NCBI GenBank assembly: GCA_049840835.1
Contig: JASGJG010000009.1
Coordinates: 62,001 to 126,000, forward strand
Direction: 5' to 3'
Length of the DNA: 64,000 nt
Source of the DNA: JANLTX01 sp049840835
GTDB taxonomy: Bacteria > Armatimonadota > Armatimonadia > Armatimonadales > Armatimonadaceae
Within the stretch, counting starts at the first letter, position 1. Every line of letters begins with the position of its first letter. Under the pieces are notes generated by a model that had not been told where the DNA came from, did no database searches, and saw only the letters and a program-made list of their open reading frames with translations. Shown piece by piece: positions 53,369 to 61,926 of the stretch. A program made the translations under genes and the position numbers.

Positions 53369-53893
53369 ATGAAACACACAAACGCGATATTCCTGATTCC
53401 TCTTTCTGCACTTGGTCTGATGGCTCTAACCACGGCGGCCCACTCGGATCCAGAAGGCACTACTAACTCCTATGACAACGCCTACGATAGTTCCTATGCT
53501 AATTCTTATGACAACTCCTATGCCGGAGACACAGATAGCTCCGATGCAGGTAAGTCGGCATCTGGTGGCGGATCCTTTTCAGGACAAAGCCTTGTTGCCG
53601 TCGGCGTAGGCGCGTTACTGCTCTCCCAAGTTGCCAAAAAAGGTAAGAGTTCCAGTGGCGCGACGTCACCAACATCCAAGGATGTTGGTGCTGTCAACAG
53701 TGGGTCTCTGACCCCGAGTCCGTCCCCTAAGCCAAGCTCTAGTCCGAAACCGAGCCCGAGCCCTAGTCCTAACCCGTTATCTCTCGCTCCTCCTGACCTC
53801 ACGCCGGAGTTGCCCGCAGGTGTGCAGGCGATTCCCGTGTTACTCGCTGTAGGCGGCATGGCTCTCTACCAGCGCAAGAAGAAATCCGCGTAG
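53369..53893 (+). CDS. Secreted low-complexity protein with sorting-like C-terminus
   Basis: 174 aa. Signal peptide (FLIPLSALGLMALTTAAHS), then Tyr/Ser/Asn/Asp repeats (SYDNAYDSSYANSYDNSYAG), a hydrophobic segment (LVAVGVGALLLSQVA), a Ser/Pro stalk (SPSPKPSSSPKPSPSPSP) and a C-terminal tripartite tail: PELPAG, hydrophobic helix (VQAIPVLLAVGGMALY), QRKKK. The tail is like LPXTG or PEP-CTERM signals that are cut by a sortase or exosortase. Probably a surface protein. Confidence 0.65.
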   Translation: MKHTNAIFLIPLSALGLMALTTAAHSDPEGTTNSYDNAYDSSYANSYDNSYAGDTDSSDAGKSASGGGSFSGQSLVAVGVGALLLSQVAKKGKSSSGATSPTSKDVGAVNSGSLTPSPSPKPSSSPKPSPSPSPNPLSLAPPDLTPELPAGVQAIPVLLAVGGMALYQRKKKSA

Positions 53894-53914
53894 CTCTAAC
53901 TGCAGCGCTGAGAA

Positions 53915-53950
53915 AGCACCCCGGCATACTTTTGCCGGGGCGCTTTTTGT
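53915..53950 (+). terminator. Rho-independent terminator
   Basis: A 12-bp stem (53915-53926 with 53933-53944, one G-U) followed by TTTTTG. Confidence 0.88.
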
Positions 53951-54025
53951 TGTTTGAAAAATAAAGGTGGAGCCTTTCGCTTTATCGAATGGCACTGCAT
54001 CTGATGGTCTTGTTACCGAGCCAGT

Positions 54026-55147
54026 ATGTGGAAGATAGACAACACACCACCAAAAACCTACGACGCGCCGGGCTTCAGTGAGCCCGGCGTCACAGGGCTT
54101 TTCTACGACGGGCCGAGATGGCAGGGAAAACCCACCCGAGTCTTTGCCTGGCTGGGAATGCCCGCACAAAGCGCGCAAACGGGCGGCAAGGTGCCTGGAA
54201 TCGTGCTGGTGCATGGCGGTGGTGGGTCCGCGTTTTCCCGCTGGGTGCGCCTCTGGAATGAGCGGGGCTTTGCCGCGATTGCCATGGATACCTGCGGTCA
54301 CACCCCTGACTCGGGGGCACTACGCCGCGATCATCACGCGCTGGGTGGCCCGCCCGGCTGGGGGGCTTATGAAACATCCCTCGACGCTCCGACGGAGCAG
54401 TGGGGCTATCACGCTGTTGAGGCGATTCTGCGCGGCCACTCTCTGCTCCGAGCCCAGCCAGGTGTGGACAGCAAACGTATCGGTCTGACAGGAATCTCCT
54501 GGGGGGGCGTTCTGACAGGAATCGCGGCGGGCCACGACCCACGTTTCGCTTTTGCGATGTCGGTGTATGGCTGTGGGTTTCTGGATAGATCTCCGGGGCT
54601 GGGCCTGGATAAAGTGGATAAGCCACACGCCGAACGATGGATGGAGCTGTGGGACCCCTCACGGCACCTCAAAGGCGCTAAGATGCCGTTTTTCTGGATC
54701 AATGGCACCAATGATTTTGCCTTCACTCCGGATATCTGGCAGGAGTCGCACCGGCTCCCCAAGACAGGCAGAGGTAGGAAAACTCTCTCGTTTAAGCTGC
54801 GCATGCCGCACGGTCACGGCGAGGCAGGGGAGAATCCGGAAGAGCTACGTGTCTTTGCCGCATCGCACTGTCAGGGTGAGCTGCCGCTCGCTCGTCTCAA
54901 AAAGCAAGAGCGTAAGGGCCAGATGATTCGTGCGGAGTTCGACACTAAAGTGCCTCTCAAAGCGGCGGAGCTACTCTTCACCAGAGAGGCTGGCGTGCCG
55001 TGGCCCCAGCGTAGCTGGCAGGTCCAGCCTGTGCTGCTCCGAGGCAACCTCGCCTCCTCAGAGATTCCATCTGGCACCGTCGCTTGCTACCTCAATGTTA
55101 CGGACACACGCGGCTGTATCGTCAGTTCCGAACTCGAGTTTTTCTAA
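54026..55147 (+). CDS. Alpha/beta hydrolase, acetyl-xylan-esterase-like
   Basis: 373 aa. VLVHGGGGSAF is the oxyanion turn, LTGISWGGVLTG the nucleophile elbow (Ser in GISWGG), FFWINGTNDFAF the acid region and MPHGHGEAG the catalytic His. The family includes AXE1/dienelactone-hydrolase-type esterases acting on acetylated sugars. No signal peptide, so it is probably cytoplasmic. Stand-alone gene. Confidence 0.82.
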   Translation: MWKIDNTPPKTYDAPGFSEPGVTGLFYDGPRWQGKPTRVFAWLGMPAQSAQTGGKVPGIVLVHGGGGSAFSRWVRLWNERGFAAIAMDTCGHTPDSGALRRDHHALGGPPGWGAYETSLDAPTEQWGYHAVEAILRGHSLLRAQPGVDSKRIGLTGISWGGVLTGIAAGHDPRFAFAMSVYGCGFLDRSPGLGLDKVDKPHAERWMELWDPSRHLKGAKMPFFWINGTNDFAFTPDIWQESHRLPKTGRGRKTLSFKLRMPHGHGEAGENPEELRVFAASHCQGELPLARLKKQERKGQMIRAEFDTKVPLKAAELLFTREAGVPWPQRSWQVQPVLLRGNLASSEIPSGTVACYLNVTDTRGCIVSSELEFF

Positions 55148-55195
55148 TCCTTCGGCGACAGACACGAGTTTCTAAACAATGCTTTTGCCGCTATC

Positions 55196-55342
55196 TTGAC
55201 ATGACCACAATAGCTAAGTTATGATGCCCGCCAGGTGAGTAGGCAGGGTACACCTACATGAACCATCCGGCAATTATGCCTCAAAGAAAAGAAGCGACTC
55301 CGTAGGCCAATAAGCCTCGAGGGTCCTCTAAAGGATAGTTCC
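55196..55342 (+). promoter_or_regulatory. Strong promoter and structured leader of the PQQ-type gene
   Basis: TTGACA (55196-55201), 18 bp, TATGAT (55220-55225). The leader of about 110 nt can form three small hairpins: AGGTG/CACCT near 55233-55257, GGCA-ATTA-TGCC near 55269, and AGGC-CAATAA-GCCT near 55304. An AAAGGA site precedes the ATG. I could not match it to a known riboswitch. Confidence 0.6.
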
Positions 55343-57040
55343 ATGAAACTGCATTGGAAAAGGAAAGCCCTCCTACTTGTAACGGCTGTTGGAACAGGGA
55401 TAACTGTAACTACGGCCCATTCCCAGGGTAATGGCTCAGCACAGTGGGCCGTAGGTGGCGGAGACATCCAGAACTCCCGATTCGCCGCAAATGAGTCGAA
55501 GATCAGCGCGAAAAATGTAGCTGGTCTCAAGACAAAATGGGTGTTTACACCCAAAGGCGATATATCGGCGACTCCGACCGTGGAGAGTCAGAGCGTCTAC
55601 GTGGTGGACTGGGGGGGATTTCTCCACAATCTCGATGCCAACACGGGCGCAACCAACTGGTCTCGTAATGTCACGTCGTATACCGGGAACCCCTTCGGGT
55701 CCGTCTCGCGAACCTCGCCAGCAATCCATGGCAATACGATCGTACTGGGCGACCAGGGAGATTTTAATCCCGCTACGCCCTGGGCCGGATTTTTTCCCTC
55801 GAGCTACATGGCGGGCCAAAGTCCGGTAGGCAAGACCGCCAGCGTAATAGCCGTTAATAAGAACACGGGAGCCCTTCAGTGGCGGACCATCGTAGACGAC
55901 CACCCGTGGTCTATCGTGACCGCTTCCCCTGTGATCCATAATGGCGTGGTCTATGTTGGAATCAGCTCCTCAGAAGAGGCAGCCGGACTACTGGGGCCCT
56001 TCGCACCACCCATGTCTTTCCGGGGAAGCCTGGTTGCGCTGAAAGAGTCAGATGGTTCGATTCTCTGGAAGACCTATACCTGCCCGGCAGGGTATACCGG
56101 GGCAGCCATATGGGGCAGCACACCGGCAGTGGATGTGAAGCGGGGAACCGTCTACATCGCTACCGGCAACAACTATACGGTGCCCGATTCCGTAGAAGCG
56201 TCCATTGCGGGGGATCCCGCGCATGGGGAGAGCTATTTAGCCCCGAACGACTGGCTGGACTCCGTTGTTGCGCTGGATCTAAAATCCGGCGCCATCAAGT
56301 GGGGCCGCAGGATGTGGGGCGCCGATACCTGGAACGTGGCCCGTGGCTTTGTTCCTGCACAATTTGACCCTGGTCAGGGACCCGACTACGATTTTGGCTC
56401 CGGACCGAATCTGTTTACAGCCACCATCGGTAACAAAAAAATGGATCTGGTCGGTGCAGGGGAGAAAAGTGGACAGTACCACGCTCTGAACCCGGATACA
56501 GGAGCGCTTGTCTGGTCCACACAGGTTGGTCCTGGAGGTACCGCGGGGGGAATTCAGTGGGGCTCTGCCGTGGATGGAAACCTCGTCTACTGCGCCATTT
56601 CCAACTCCAATAACCGGCCCACAGGTCTTTCTCCGGAGAAAAATGCCGGATTGTGGGCAGGGCTCGATGCCGGTACAGGAGCACCCGTGTGGAAGACAGT
56701 AGACCCCATTACCCGTGCCGCAGATGGAAACGGTGGCCATGACTTCGGTATGGTGACTGTTGCCAATGGTGTGGTCTTTGCGGGTTCGAATGGAGTGCCG
56801 CCCCTCTACGACAATCCCTTTGCGCCCACGGCTGTCCTTTTCCCAGCGGAGCCAGGCGGTATGTTCGCACTGGATGCTGCCACGGGAGCGGTTCTGTGGT
56901 CCCAACGTACCGATGGCGCGGTTGTCTGTGGACCGTCCGTGGTTAATGGAACCGTGTACTGGGGAACAGGCTATGGCCGGTTCGGGAATGCCTTTGGCGT
57001 GAGTGGTACGCCCAAACTCTACGCGTTCTCACTGCGCTAA
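55343..57040 (+). CDS. Secreted PQQ-type beta-propeller dehydrogenase (PVA-dehydrogenase-like)
   Basis: 565 aa: signal peptide (LLLVTAVGTGITVTTAHS) and a full eight-blade propeller with tryptophan-docking repeats (LDANTGATNWS, VNKNTGALQWR, LDLKSGAIKWG, LNPDTGALVWS, LDAATGAVLWS). GPDYDFGSGPNLF is a hallmark of the polyvinyl-alcohol/alcohol dehydrogenase branch. It would oxidise an alcohol or polyol in the periplasm using PQQ. No cytochrome c partner or PQQ biosynthesis gene is present in the window. Confidence 0.85.
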   Translation: MKLHWKRKALLLVTAVGTGITVTTAHSQGNGSAQWAVGGGDIQNSRFAANESKISAKNVAGLKTKWVFTPKGDISATPTVESQSVYVVDWGGFLHNLDANTGATNWSRNVTSYTGNPFGSVSRTSPAIHGNTIVLGDQGDFNPATPWAGFFPSSYMAGQSPVGKTASVIAVNKNTGALQWRTIVDDHPWSIVTASPVIHNGVVYVGISSSEEAAGLLGPFAPPMSFRGSLVALKESDGSILWKTYTCPAGYTGAAIWGSTPAVDVKRGTVYIATGNNYTVPDSVEASIAGDPAHGESYLAPNDWLDSVVALDLKSGAIKWGRRMWGADTWNVARGFVPAQFDPGQGPDYDFGSGPNLFTATIGNKKMDLVGAGEKSGQYHALNPDTGALVWSTQVGPGGTAGGIQWGSAVDGNLVYCAISNSNNRPTGLSPEKNAGLWAGLDAGTGAPVWKTVDPITRAADGNGGHDFGMVTVANGVVFAGSNGVPPLYDNPFAPTAVLFPAEPGGMFALDAATGAVLWSQRTDGAVVCGPSVVNGTVYWGTGYGRFGNAFGVSGTPKLYAFSLR

Positions 57041-57051
57041 CGCAGGCTCGA

Positions 57052-57100
57052 CCTCGCAGCTCTTCTACCTCTTCTATTCTGTAGAGCTGCGAGGTTCTTT
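57052..57100 (+). terminator. Rho-independent terminator
   Basis: A 12-bp stem CCTCGCAGCTCT/AGAGCTGCGAGG (57052-57063, 57083-57094), then TTCTTT. It lies between the PQQ-type gene and the next ATG, so it may only attenuate. Confidence 0.7.
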
Positions 57101-57125
57101 ACTGTCTGTTTTTCAAGGATCAACG

Positions 57126-57602
57126 ATGAAATTGCATACCAGTCTGTTGGGATTGGTAACTCTCTGGTGTGTCTCTGGAGCGGCAACTGCGGACTCTCTT
57201 GCCGATACCCGCCGCGCCCTAGAGACCAGGTACCAACAGATGAACCGCGCCTACGAACGGAAAGACATTGCCAGCATTGAAAAACTGTTCTCTCCCAAGA
57301 GTAAGTTCAAGCAGCGTTCCGAAGGATTGATTGCGAACAAAACGCAGTTTATCTATGGAACAAAGGGGCTCCTGGCCTCAACTACTATAAAGCGCTCAAA
57401 CACAAAGATAGTCAAACTGAAACCCGCCAAAGGCGGCTACGAAGCCACGGTTGTCTGGTCTGGCGAGTCGGCCATGACCAAAGACCCCAGGACCTGGAAG
57501 AACATAGCCCCCAAGCTGCGCAAAACAGAGCAGACAATGCGGGACATGTGGGAAAAAACAGCGAATGGCTGGCAGATTACCAGCAGGCTGATCGACGACT
57601 AA
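57126..57602 (+). CDS. Secreted SnoaL/NTF2-like protein
   Basis: 158 aa from the ATG at 57126 with a signal peptide (LLGLVTLWCVSGAATA). The mature part begins TRRALETRYQQMNRAYERKDI, the usual first helix of DUF4440/NTF2-like pockets, and ends WEKTANGWQITSRLID, the usual last strand. Such proteins bind small ligands or act as minor enzymes. 85 bp after the PQQ-type gene. Confidence 0.72.
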   Translation: MKLHTSLLGLVTLWCVSGAATADSLADTRRALETRYQQMNRAYERKDIASIEKLFSPKSKFKQRSEGLIANKTQFIYGTKGLLASTTIKRSNTKIVKLKPAKGGYEATVVWSGESAMTKDPRTWKNIAPKLRKTEQTMRDMWEKTANGWQITSRLIDD

Positions 57603-57616
57603 AGTCCTAAAGTCCA

Positions 57617-57661
57617 CCTACCCCAACAAATCCTCGCCTGTGTGGGACTTGTTGGGGTAGG
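57617..57661. terminator. Bidirectional hairpin between convergent genes
   Basis: 13-bp perfect arms (57617-57629, 57649-57661) around a 19-base loop, placed between two convergent stops. T-runs are weak on both sides. Confidence 0.6.
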
Positions 57662-57677
57662 TACGAACGAAATTCGT

Positions 57678-58106
57678 CTATTTCTCCATCACTACATTCC
57701 AGGGACCATCCGCCTGGATAAAGAACACAGCTTCCGATTTACCTTCCACCTTCACGGTATGCGGCGCCTTATGAGTCAGGGCGAAGTACGAGCCGGGGCC
57801 GAGTTTGTAGTTCTTTCCACCCACAGTGATTGTGATCGCACCAGACACTAGCGTGACATAATGATCCGCATCGTGGTGGTGCTTCGGCGTTACCAGACCG
57901 ACCGGATACTTCAAAAAGAATCGGCTCGGGCCTTTTTGCATATCGCCAGAAACGGGAGCGGCTGTTATCCCGTTCCCCATAGCCTTCCATTTGAGATTGG
58001 CCTTCGGCACAACGACTGTCGGGTTATCGGCGGCAGAGATACGGGGGAGTCCTGCCAGCAGGATTGGCACGGCTATAAAAACAAGCGCTGCAGGCTTGAA
58101 TGTCAT
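57678..58106 (-). CDS. Secreted cupin-domain protein
   Basis: 142 aa: signal peptide (ALVFIAVPILLAGLPRISA) and one cupin barrel with PKHHHDADHYVTLVSG (His cluster of motif 1) and GPGSYFALTHKAPHTV (motif 2 His). The four-ligand metal site is intact. Similar proteins are annotated as DUF4437 or quercetinase-like cupins; substrate unknown. AAGGGG site before the ATG. 188 bp downstream of the flavin-binding protein gene. Confidence 0.8.
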   Translation of the reverse strand: MTFKPAALVFIAVPILLAGLPRISAADNPTVVVPKANLKWKAMGNGITAAPVSGDMQKGPSRFFLKYPVGLVTPKHHHDADHYVTLVSGAITITVGGKNYKLGPGSYFALTHKAPHTVKVEGKSEAVFFIQADGPWNVVMEK

Positions 58107-58294
58107 TGATTCGCCCCTTGCGTCACGGTTGAGAAAACCTCTCGGGTGTGCACCGGGGCAATCCGTACTCGCAGTGACAACGCCTGTGGCGTTTCCGAGC
58201 GCTTCAAGACGTTATGCCACGATGCATGGGTCTTTCTACGGGAACTGTTGGTAGCCGAATCTATCGTACCATATAGTTTAATTTTTTGGCATAT

Positions 58295-58900
58295 CTATGG
58301 GGTTTCATTGTGGGCTGGATCGGATGCGGGCAACACTTCCTGAAACTCAGGCCACGTTTTCCATTTCGGTGTCGGCGGCGTGCAGCCTTCTCGGGGAACG
58401 TACGGCGATGGCTCGACCATCTGCATGCGCGGAATATACCGGGAGCAGTTCGGAAAGATCTTCTGCACCGCCACACGCACAAGGAGCTGCGCACCTGGGA
58501 AGCTTGTCATCAGGGGATCGTCAGCGCTTACGGTGGCCGTTCCGCTTATCCGAAGCCGCTCCGGGGCCTCGAAATTGAGGAGCAGTAGACCCACTGCGGG
58601 GTTGGCCTTTATATTGCCCAGGCTTTTGAACATGCCGTTTCCATCGTAGCTGGGGAACACCAGGGTTTGATCGTCAGGAACTCGCACAAAGCCAGGATCC
58701 CCGCCTTTAAACGAGCAGTCGGGAAAGCCATCGGCATCGGTGGTTGCCAGGAAGAACATGCATTGCCCTTCGATAAACTGGCGGTCTTCTTCGGTGAAAC
58801 AGGTGTGCACGATCTGTTCGGTCAAGCGGTCAGCCAACCGCCGGGTGTCGAACTGGTCTTGAAGCTTTCGGCTTTCTTCGTGATACATCGGACAGTCCAT
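58295..58900 (-). CDS. Pyridoxamine-5'-phosphate-oxidase-like flavin-binding protein
   Basis: 201 aa with the split-barrel FMN-binding fold: FFLATTDADGFPDCSFKGGDPGF in the first strands and LVFPSYDGNGMFKSLGNIKANP (phosphate-binding turn), then VGLLLLNFEAPERLRISGTA. The layout fits the MSMEG_1061-type subgroup that binds FMN or F420. It may reduce small molecules or act in stress defence. The ATG at 58888 is an alternative start. Confidence 0.8.
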   Translation of the reverse strand: MDCPMYHEESRKLQDQFDTRRLADRLTEQIVHTCFTEEDRQFIEGQCMFFLATTDADGFPDCSFKGGDPGFVRVPDDQTLVFPSYDGNGMFKSLGNIKANPAVGLLLLNFEAPERLRISGTATVSADDPLMTSFPGAQLLVRVAVQKIFPNCSRYIPRMQMVEPSPYVPREGCTPPTPKWKTWPEFQEVLPASDPAHNETP

Positions 58901-59104
58901 AATAGTGTCGCCTCATGGAGAGTTTTTCTGCCGCAAAACAGAGCCCCTGTGCGATTTCCACTGATTGTCCGAATCGCCTTCTCTCAGCTATTGAGAAGAA
59001 GGGAGACATTGTTCCAACCAGAGTTAGTGTAACACAATAGTGGCGCTTTCAAGCTGGGGAGGTTTTGTGGCCGGTTTTAGAAAATAAGTGGAGATAACAA
59101 CGAT

Positions 59105-60283
59105 ATGAAATCTCTCTGGCCTTTTATGCTTTTCCTGCCTCTAACACTGGCGGCAATGCTGCCCGCCGCAACCAGTTCCGCCGCAGAGCCGGACCCACCC
59201 GCTAGCCCGGAAGTCACGAAGGCGCTGCAGCCGTATCTGGACAGCTACAAAATGGCAGGGATCATTGGTATCATTGCGGACCGGCAAGGCAAGGTGCACT
59301 ACAAAAACCTGATTGGGTACGCCGATGTTGAGGCCAAAAAAACAATCACCGAGGACAATGTTTTCTGGGTTGCCTCCATGACCAAGATGTTCGCTGGTGC
59401 GTCCATTATGATGCTGGTCGATGAAGGCAAGGTGAGCCTGGATGATCCGGTCACAAAGTTCCTTCCGCAACTCAGTAAATGGATGGTGGTTGAAGAGAAA
59501 GACGCGGACCATGTTGTGCTCAAGCCATTGGTTCGCCCGGTTACAATTCGGCATATATTGAGCCACACCAGCGGTCTGACTGGCATGTCTGAGCTGCAGC
59601 AGGTAACAGGCTCGGATAGCACACCGCTCAAGGCCCGCGCCATTAGCTCCGTAACTGGCCCGCTCCAGTGGCAACCGGGGGAGAAGTATCAATACGGCAA
59701 CCAGGGCATGAACATCGCCGCACGTGTAGTCGAAATCGTGAGCGGTATGCCCTACGAGACCTTTTTGCAGACACGATTCTTCGATCCGCTGGGCATGACG
59801 GATACCACGTTCTGGCCAAGCGACGCGCAGATCGCCCGGCTGGCCAACCCATATGGACCGAATAAGACCGGGTCTGGCTATGCAAAAGGGGGAGTGGATT
59901 TCCTGAGCAAGCCGCTGAGTGACCGGGTTCATCGTTTCCCGGAGGCGGGTGGCGGATTGTTTTCCACCACGCATGACATTCTGCGCTACGGACTCATGCT
60001 GGCCAACAATGGTGAGCTGAACGGCAAACGCTATCTCTCGCCTGCCGCCATGGACGAACTACGGAAAGAGCAGACCGGCGCCACGAAGGTCAATTACAGC
60101 CTGGGCTACCACCTGCGTAACGGTATGTTCGGCCACGATGGCGCCTATGGCACTGATCTATCGGTTAATCCCAAGACCGGCATGATTGCCATCTTCATGG
60201 TGCAATGCACGAGTGGTGATCAATGGGCCGCGCGCGACCTTTTCCTGAAAATAGCCACGGAGGTTTTTCCGAAAACGAACTGA
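59105..60283 (+). CDS. Secreted serine hydrolase, class C beta-lactamase fold
   Basis: 392 aa with a signal peptide (FMLFLPLTLAAMLPAATSSA). Ser91 and Lys94 in SMTK, Tyr197-Gly-Asn199, and GHDG in place of KTG define the AmpC/DD-peptidase/esterase fold. The HDG variant is common in EstB-type esterases and D-aminopeptidases rather than true beta-lactamases. Periplasmic; substrate unknown. Confidence 0.88.
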   Translation: MKSLWPFMLFLPLTLAAMLPAATSSAAEPDPPASPEVTKALQPYLDSYKMAGIIGIIADRQGKVHYKNLIGYADVEAKKTITEDNVFWVASMTKMFAGASIMMLVDEGKVSLDDPVTKFLPQLSKWMVVEEKDADHVVLKPLVRPVTIRHILSHTSGLTGMSELQQVTGSDSTPLKARAISSVTGPLQWQPGEKYQYGNQGMNIAARVVEIVSGMPYETFLQTRFFDPLGMTDTTFWPSDAQIARLANPYGPNKTGSGYAKGGVDFLSKPLSDRVHRFPEAGGGLFSTTHDILRYGLMLANNGELNGKRYLSPAAMDELRKEQTGATKVNYSLGYHLRNGMFGHDGAYGTDLSVNPKTGMIAIFMVQCTSGDQWAARDLFLKIATEVFPKTN

Positions 60284-60589
60284 AGCCAGAAGCTAAAGCA
60301 TTGTGAAACCGCTTTCGCAGCGAGATAAGTCTTAGGGAGAAGATTTTTGCTTCTTTTTAAGAAGTATTTCCAGGGAAAGTAGATTTGGAATTGTGAATAT
60401 TTTTGCTTATCCTGCATACCATGATATTCCTAAAAGGTGATGTCTTTCCTAAGTTTGCCAGAAGTTATTCCAGGTAATGGAAGTTGGGATATTGTGAAAG
60501 AAACCCTGCCTTCAACATGCAATCATAAGGCAATTTTGTAAAAAGTTGGTTTTTTGGAAGCCGAAAAGCCACTTAAGTAAACAATATAC
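60284..60589. other. AT-rich intergenic region
   Basis: 306 bases without a gene. Contains a CTTCTT-TTT-AAGAAG hairpin near 60351, which may end the upstream gene, and loosely repeated GGTAATGGAAG/GGGAAAGTAG motifs. No RNA recognised. Confidence 0.4.
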
Positions 60590-60619
60590 TTGCGATTAGT
60601 GACAATTTTGTCGTATCCT
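60590..60619 (+). promoter_or_regulatory. Promoter for leaderless start at 60626
   Basis: TTGCGA (60590-60595), 18 bp, TATCCT (60614-60619), six bases, GTG. Confidence 0.55.
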
Positions 60620-60625
60620 GGGAAT

Positions 60626-61120
60626 GTGACGAAGCAGAGAGTTAGGCGGAATCGTGGGCGCCTGGACATGGCGCTTACCGACAAGGACGAGCAGATTCTT
60701 GCGGCGCTGGAGATGCGGACCGGATTGAGGCGCGCCAGTGCTGTTCGTCTGGCGGTTCGAGAAGCTGCCCTGAAACGCGATATCTCCCTGGACCCACAGA
60801 AGGATCAGTCCACCCCAACGATAGTCGTGAAGAGTATGAAAGCCGGTACTCTCAAATGGGCTATGCGCAGGCGGGGTATGGGCATCGCGGAGCCATGGCC
60901 GATTTGCGTCATCTGGGAGACCAGTACAGTCTACTCCGGATGCTATGCGACTCCGACCACGGAACTGGGGTGGAGCCTGCCCGTGCAGGTGCGAAAGGAA
61001 GACTTTCCGCTATTCGATACGGAAGCAGAGGCCGAGGCTTACTGGCGCTCCTTGCCCGGCGGAGATGCTTTCAAGCACTCGGTGAACTGGGTCATGGAGA
61101 AGGTCGATACCCGCAGATAG
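60626..61120 (+). CDS. Protein with RHH-like N-terminus, unknown
   Basis: 164 aa, GTG start at the predicted transcript 5' end. LTDKDEQILAALEMRTGLRRASAVRLAVREAAL fits the ribbon-helix-helix/CopG pattern after a basic tail, so DNA binding is likely. The C-terminal 100 residues (IVVKSMKAGTLKWAMRRRGM; YWRSLPGGDAF) are of unknown type. Could be a transcription factor or antitoxin-like regulator; no partner gene adjoins. Confidence 0.55.
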   Translation: MTKQRVRRNRGRLDMALTDKDEQILAALEMRTGLRRASAVRLAVREAALKRDISLDPQKDQSTPTIVVKSMKAGTLKWAMRRRGMGIAEPWPICVIWETSTVYSGCYATPTTELGWSLPVQVRKEDFPLFDTEAEAEAYWRSLPGGDAFKHSVNWVMEKVDTRR

Positions 61121-61125
61121 CCCTC

Positions 61126-61839
61126 TTATATTCGGCGCAGCATAACCCGCTTATCACCTACGCTATCGTCCACGGTGAGATCCACACTGACTGGTTTGCC
61201 GTCTGGACCGGGTAAAAAGACTTTGTAGTTACCGGGGCGAATCTGGTCGGGGCTGCTGGCATTGAGCTGTTTCATCAGCACCTCCATGAAGTCCGTGCCG
61301 CTTATCTTGTTCAGGAATTCCTTTGTCAGGTTCCGGTTTGACAGCACCGGATATCCGCTGCACCGGAGCACGTAGTAGGGGCGCAACTTCAGCTCACTTA
61401 GAGTCGCCTGCGCTCTGTCTGTAGGGACTTGCTTCCCCAGCAGCTCGACTTTGCCCGGCTCACTGATGCCAGCTTTTCCAAAGAGAGTGGCCTGTGCCAT
61501 CACATACTGCGCCAGCGCGTCTCCATTGTATTTCTTACCAGGTGGTGGCTCGGGCAGGTAGGTTTTTGCCCAGGCCGTGCCAGGCGGCAGGGTTTCCACC
61601 AGCTTATCTAAAGCCGCTTCGAGCGTAGCCCGTGTCACCGTGGTTTCTTTGAACGCGGTGCGCTCCTGAGACAGAGTGCTATCAATCAGGATTTCAACTC
61701 CGGCAGCTTTGCCGAGCGCTTGAATCACTTCTTTGATAGGTTTGTTGGCCGTTGGGCGAGGGGGAGCTGTCTCCTGCGCGAAGGCTGCCTCACTGATGGC
61801 GTAGAGACTGAGCACCAGGACTCCTACAAGAACCTTCAT
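61126..61839 (-). CDS. Secreted protein with STN/secretin-N-like domain
   Basis: 237 aa with a signal peptide (VLVGVLVLSLYAISEAAFA). PIKEVIQALGKAAGVEILID and ATLEAALDKLVETLPPGTAW match the beta-alpha-beta STN pattern found at the N-terminus of secretins and TonB receptors; no secretin pore follows. The rest (LRPYYVLRCSGYPVL) is a second small domain. A stand-alone STN protein may act in envelope assembly. Confidence 0.65.
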   Translation of the reverse strand: MKVLVGVLVLSLYAISEAAFAQETAPPRPTANKPIKEVIQALGKAAGVEILIDSTLSQERTAFKETTVTRATLEAALDKLVETLPPGTAWAKTYLPEPPPGKKYNGDALAQYVMAQATLFGKAGISEPGKVELLGKQVPTDRAQATLSELKLRPYYVLRCSGYPVLSNRNLTKEFLNKISGTDFMEVLMKQLNASSPDQIRPGNYKVFLPGPDGKPVSVDLTVDDSVGDKRVMLRRI

Positions 61840-61845
61840 GCTCGC

Positions 61846-61874
61846 ACGATACCGCTGCCGAAAAGAGAAAGCAA
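61846..61874 (-). promoter_or_regulatory. Promoter for leaderless start at 61839
   Basis: Minus strand: TTGCTT (61869-61874), 17 bp, TATCGT (61846-61851), six bases, ATG. Confidence 0.5.
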
Positions 61875-61909
61875 TAAGAGCCTCCGGGAAGCTTCCCGGA
61901 GGCTCTTAT
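61874..61909. terminator. 36-bp perfect palindrome
   Basis: 61874-61909 reads the same on both strands (ATAAGAGCCTCCGGGAAG plus its complement). It follows the glycine-zipper gene, giving a terminator with a TTATTG tail, and touches the -35 box of the STN gene. Confidence 0.8.
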
Positions 61910-61926
61910 AGTACAGGTTATCGTTG

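Noticed and set aside
55226..55342. Cyclic-di-GMP or cobalamin riboswitch in the PQQ leader
   Set aside because: The conserved core strings of those classes are absent; only small generic hairpins are seen.
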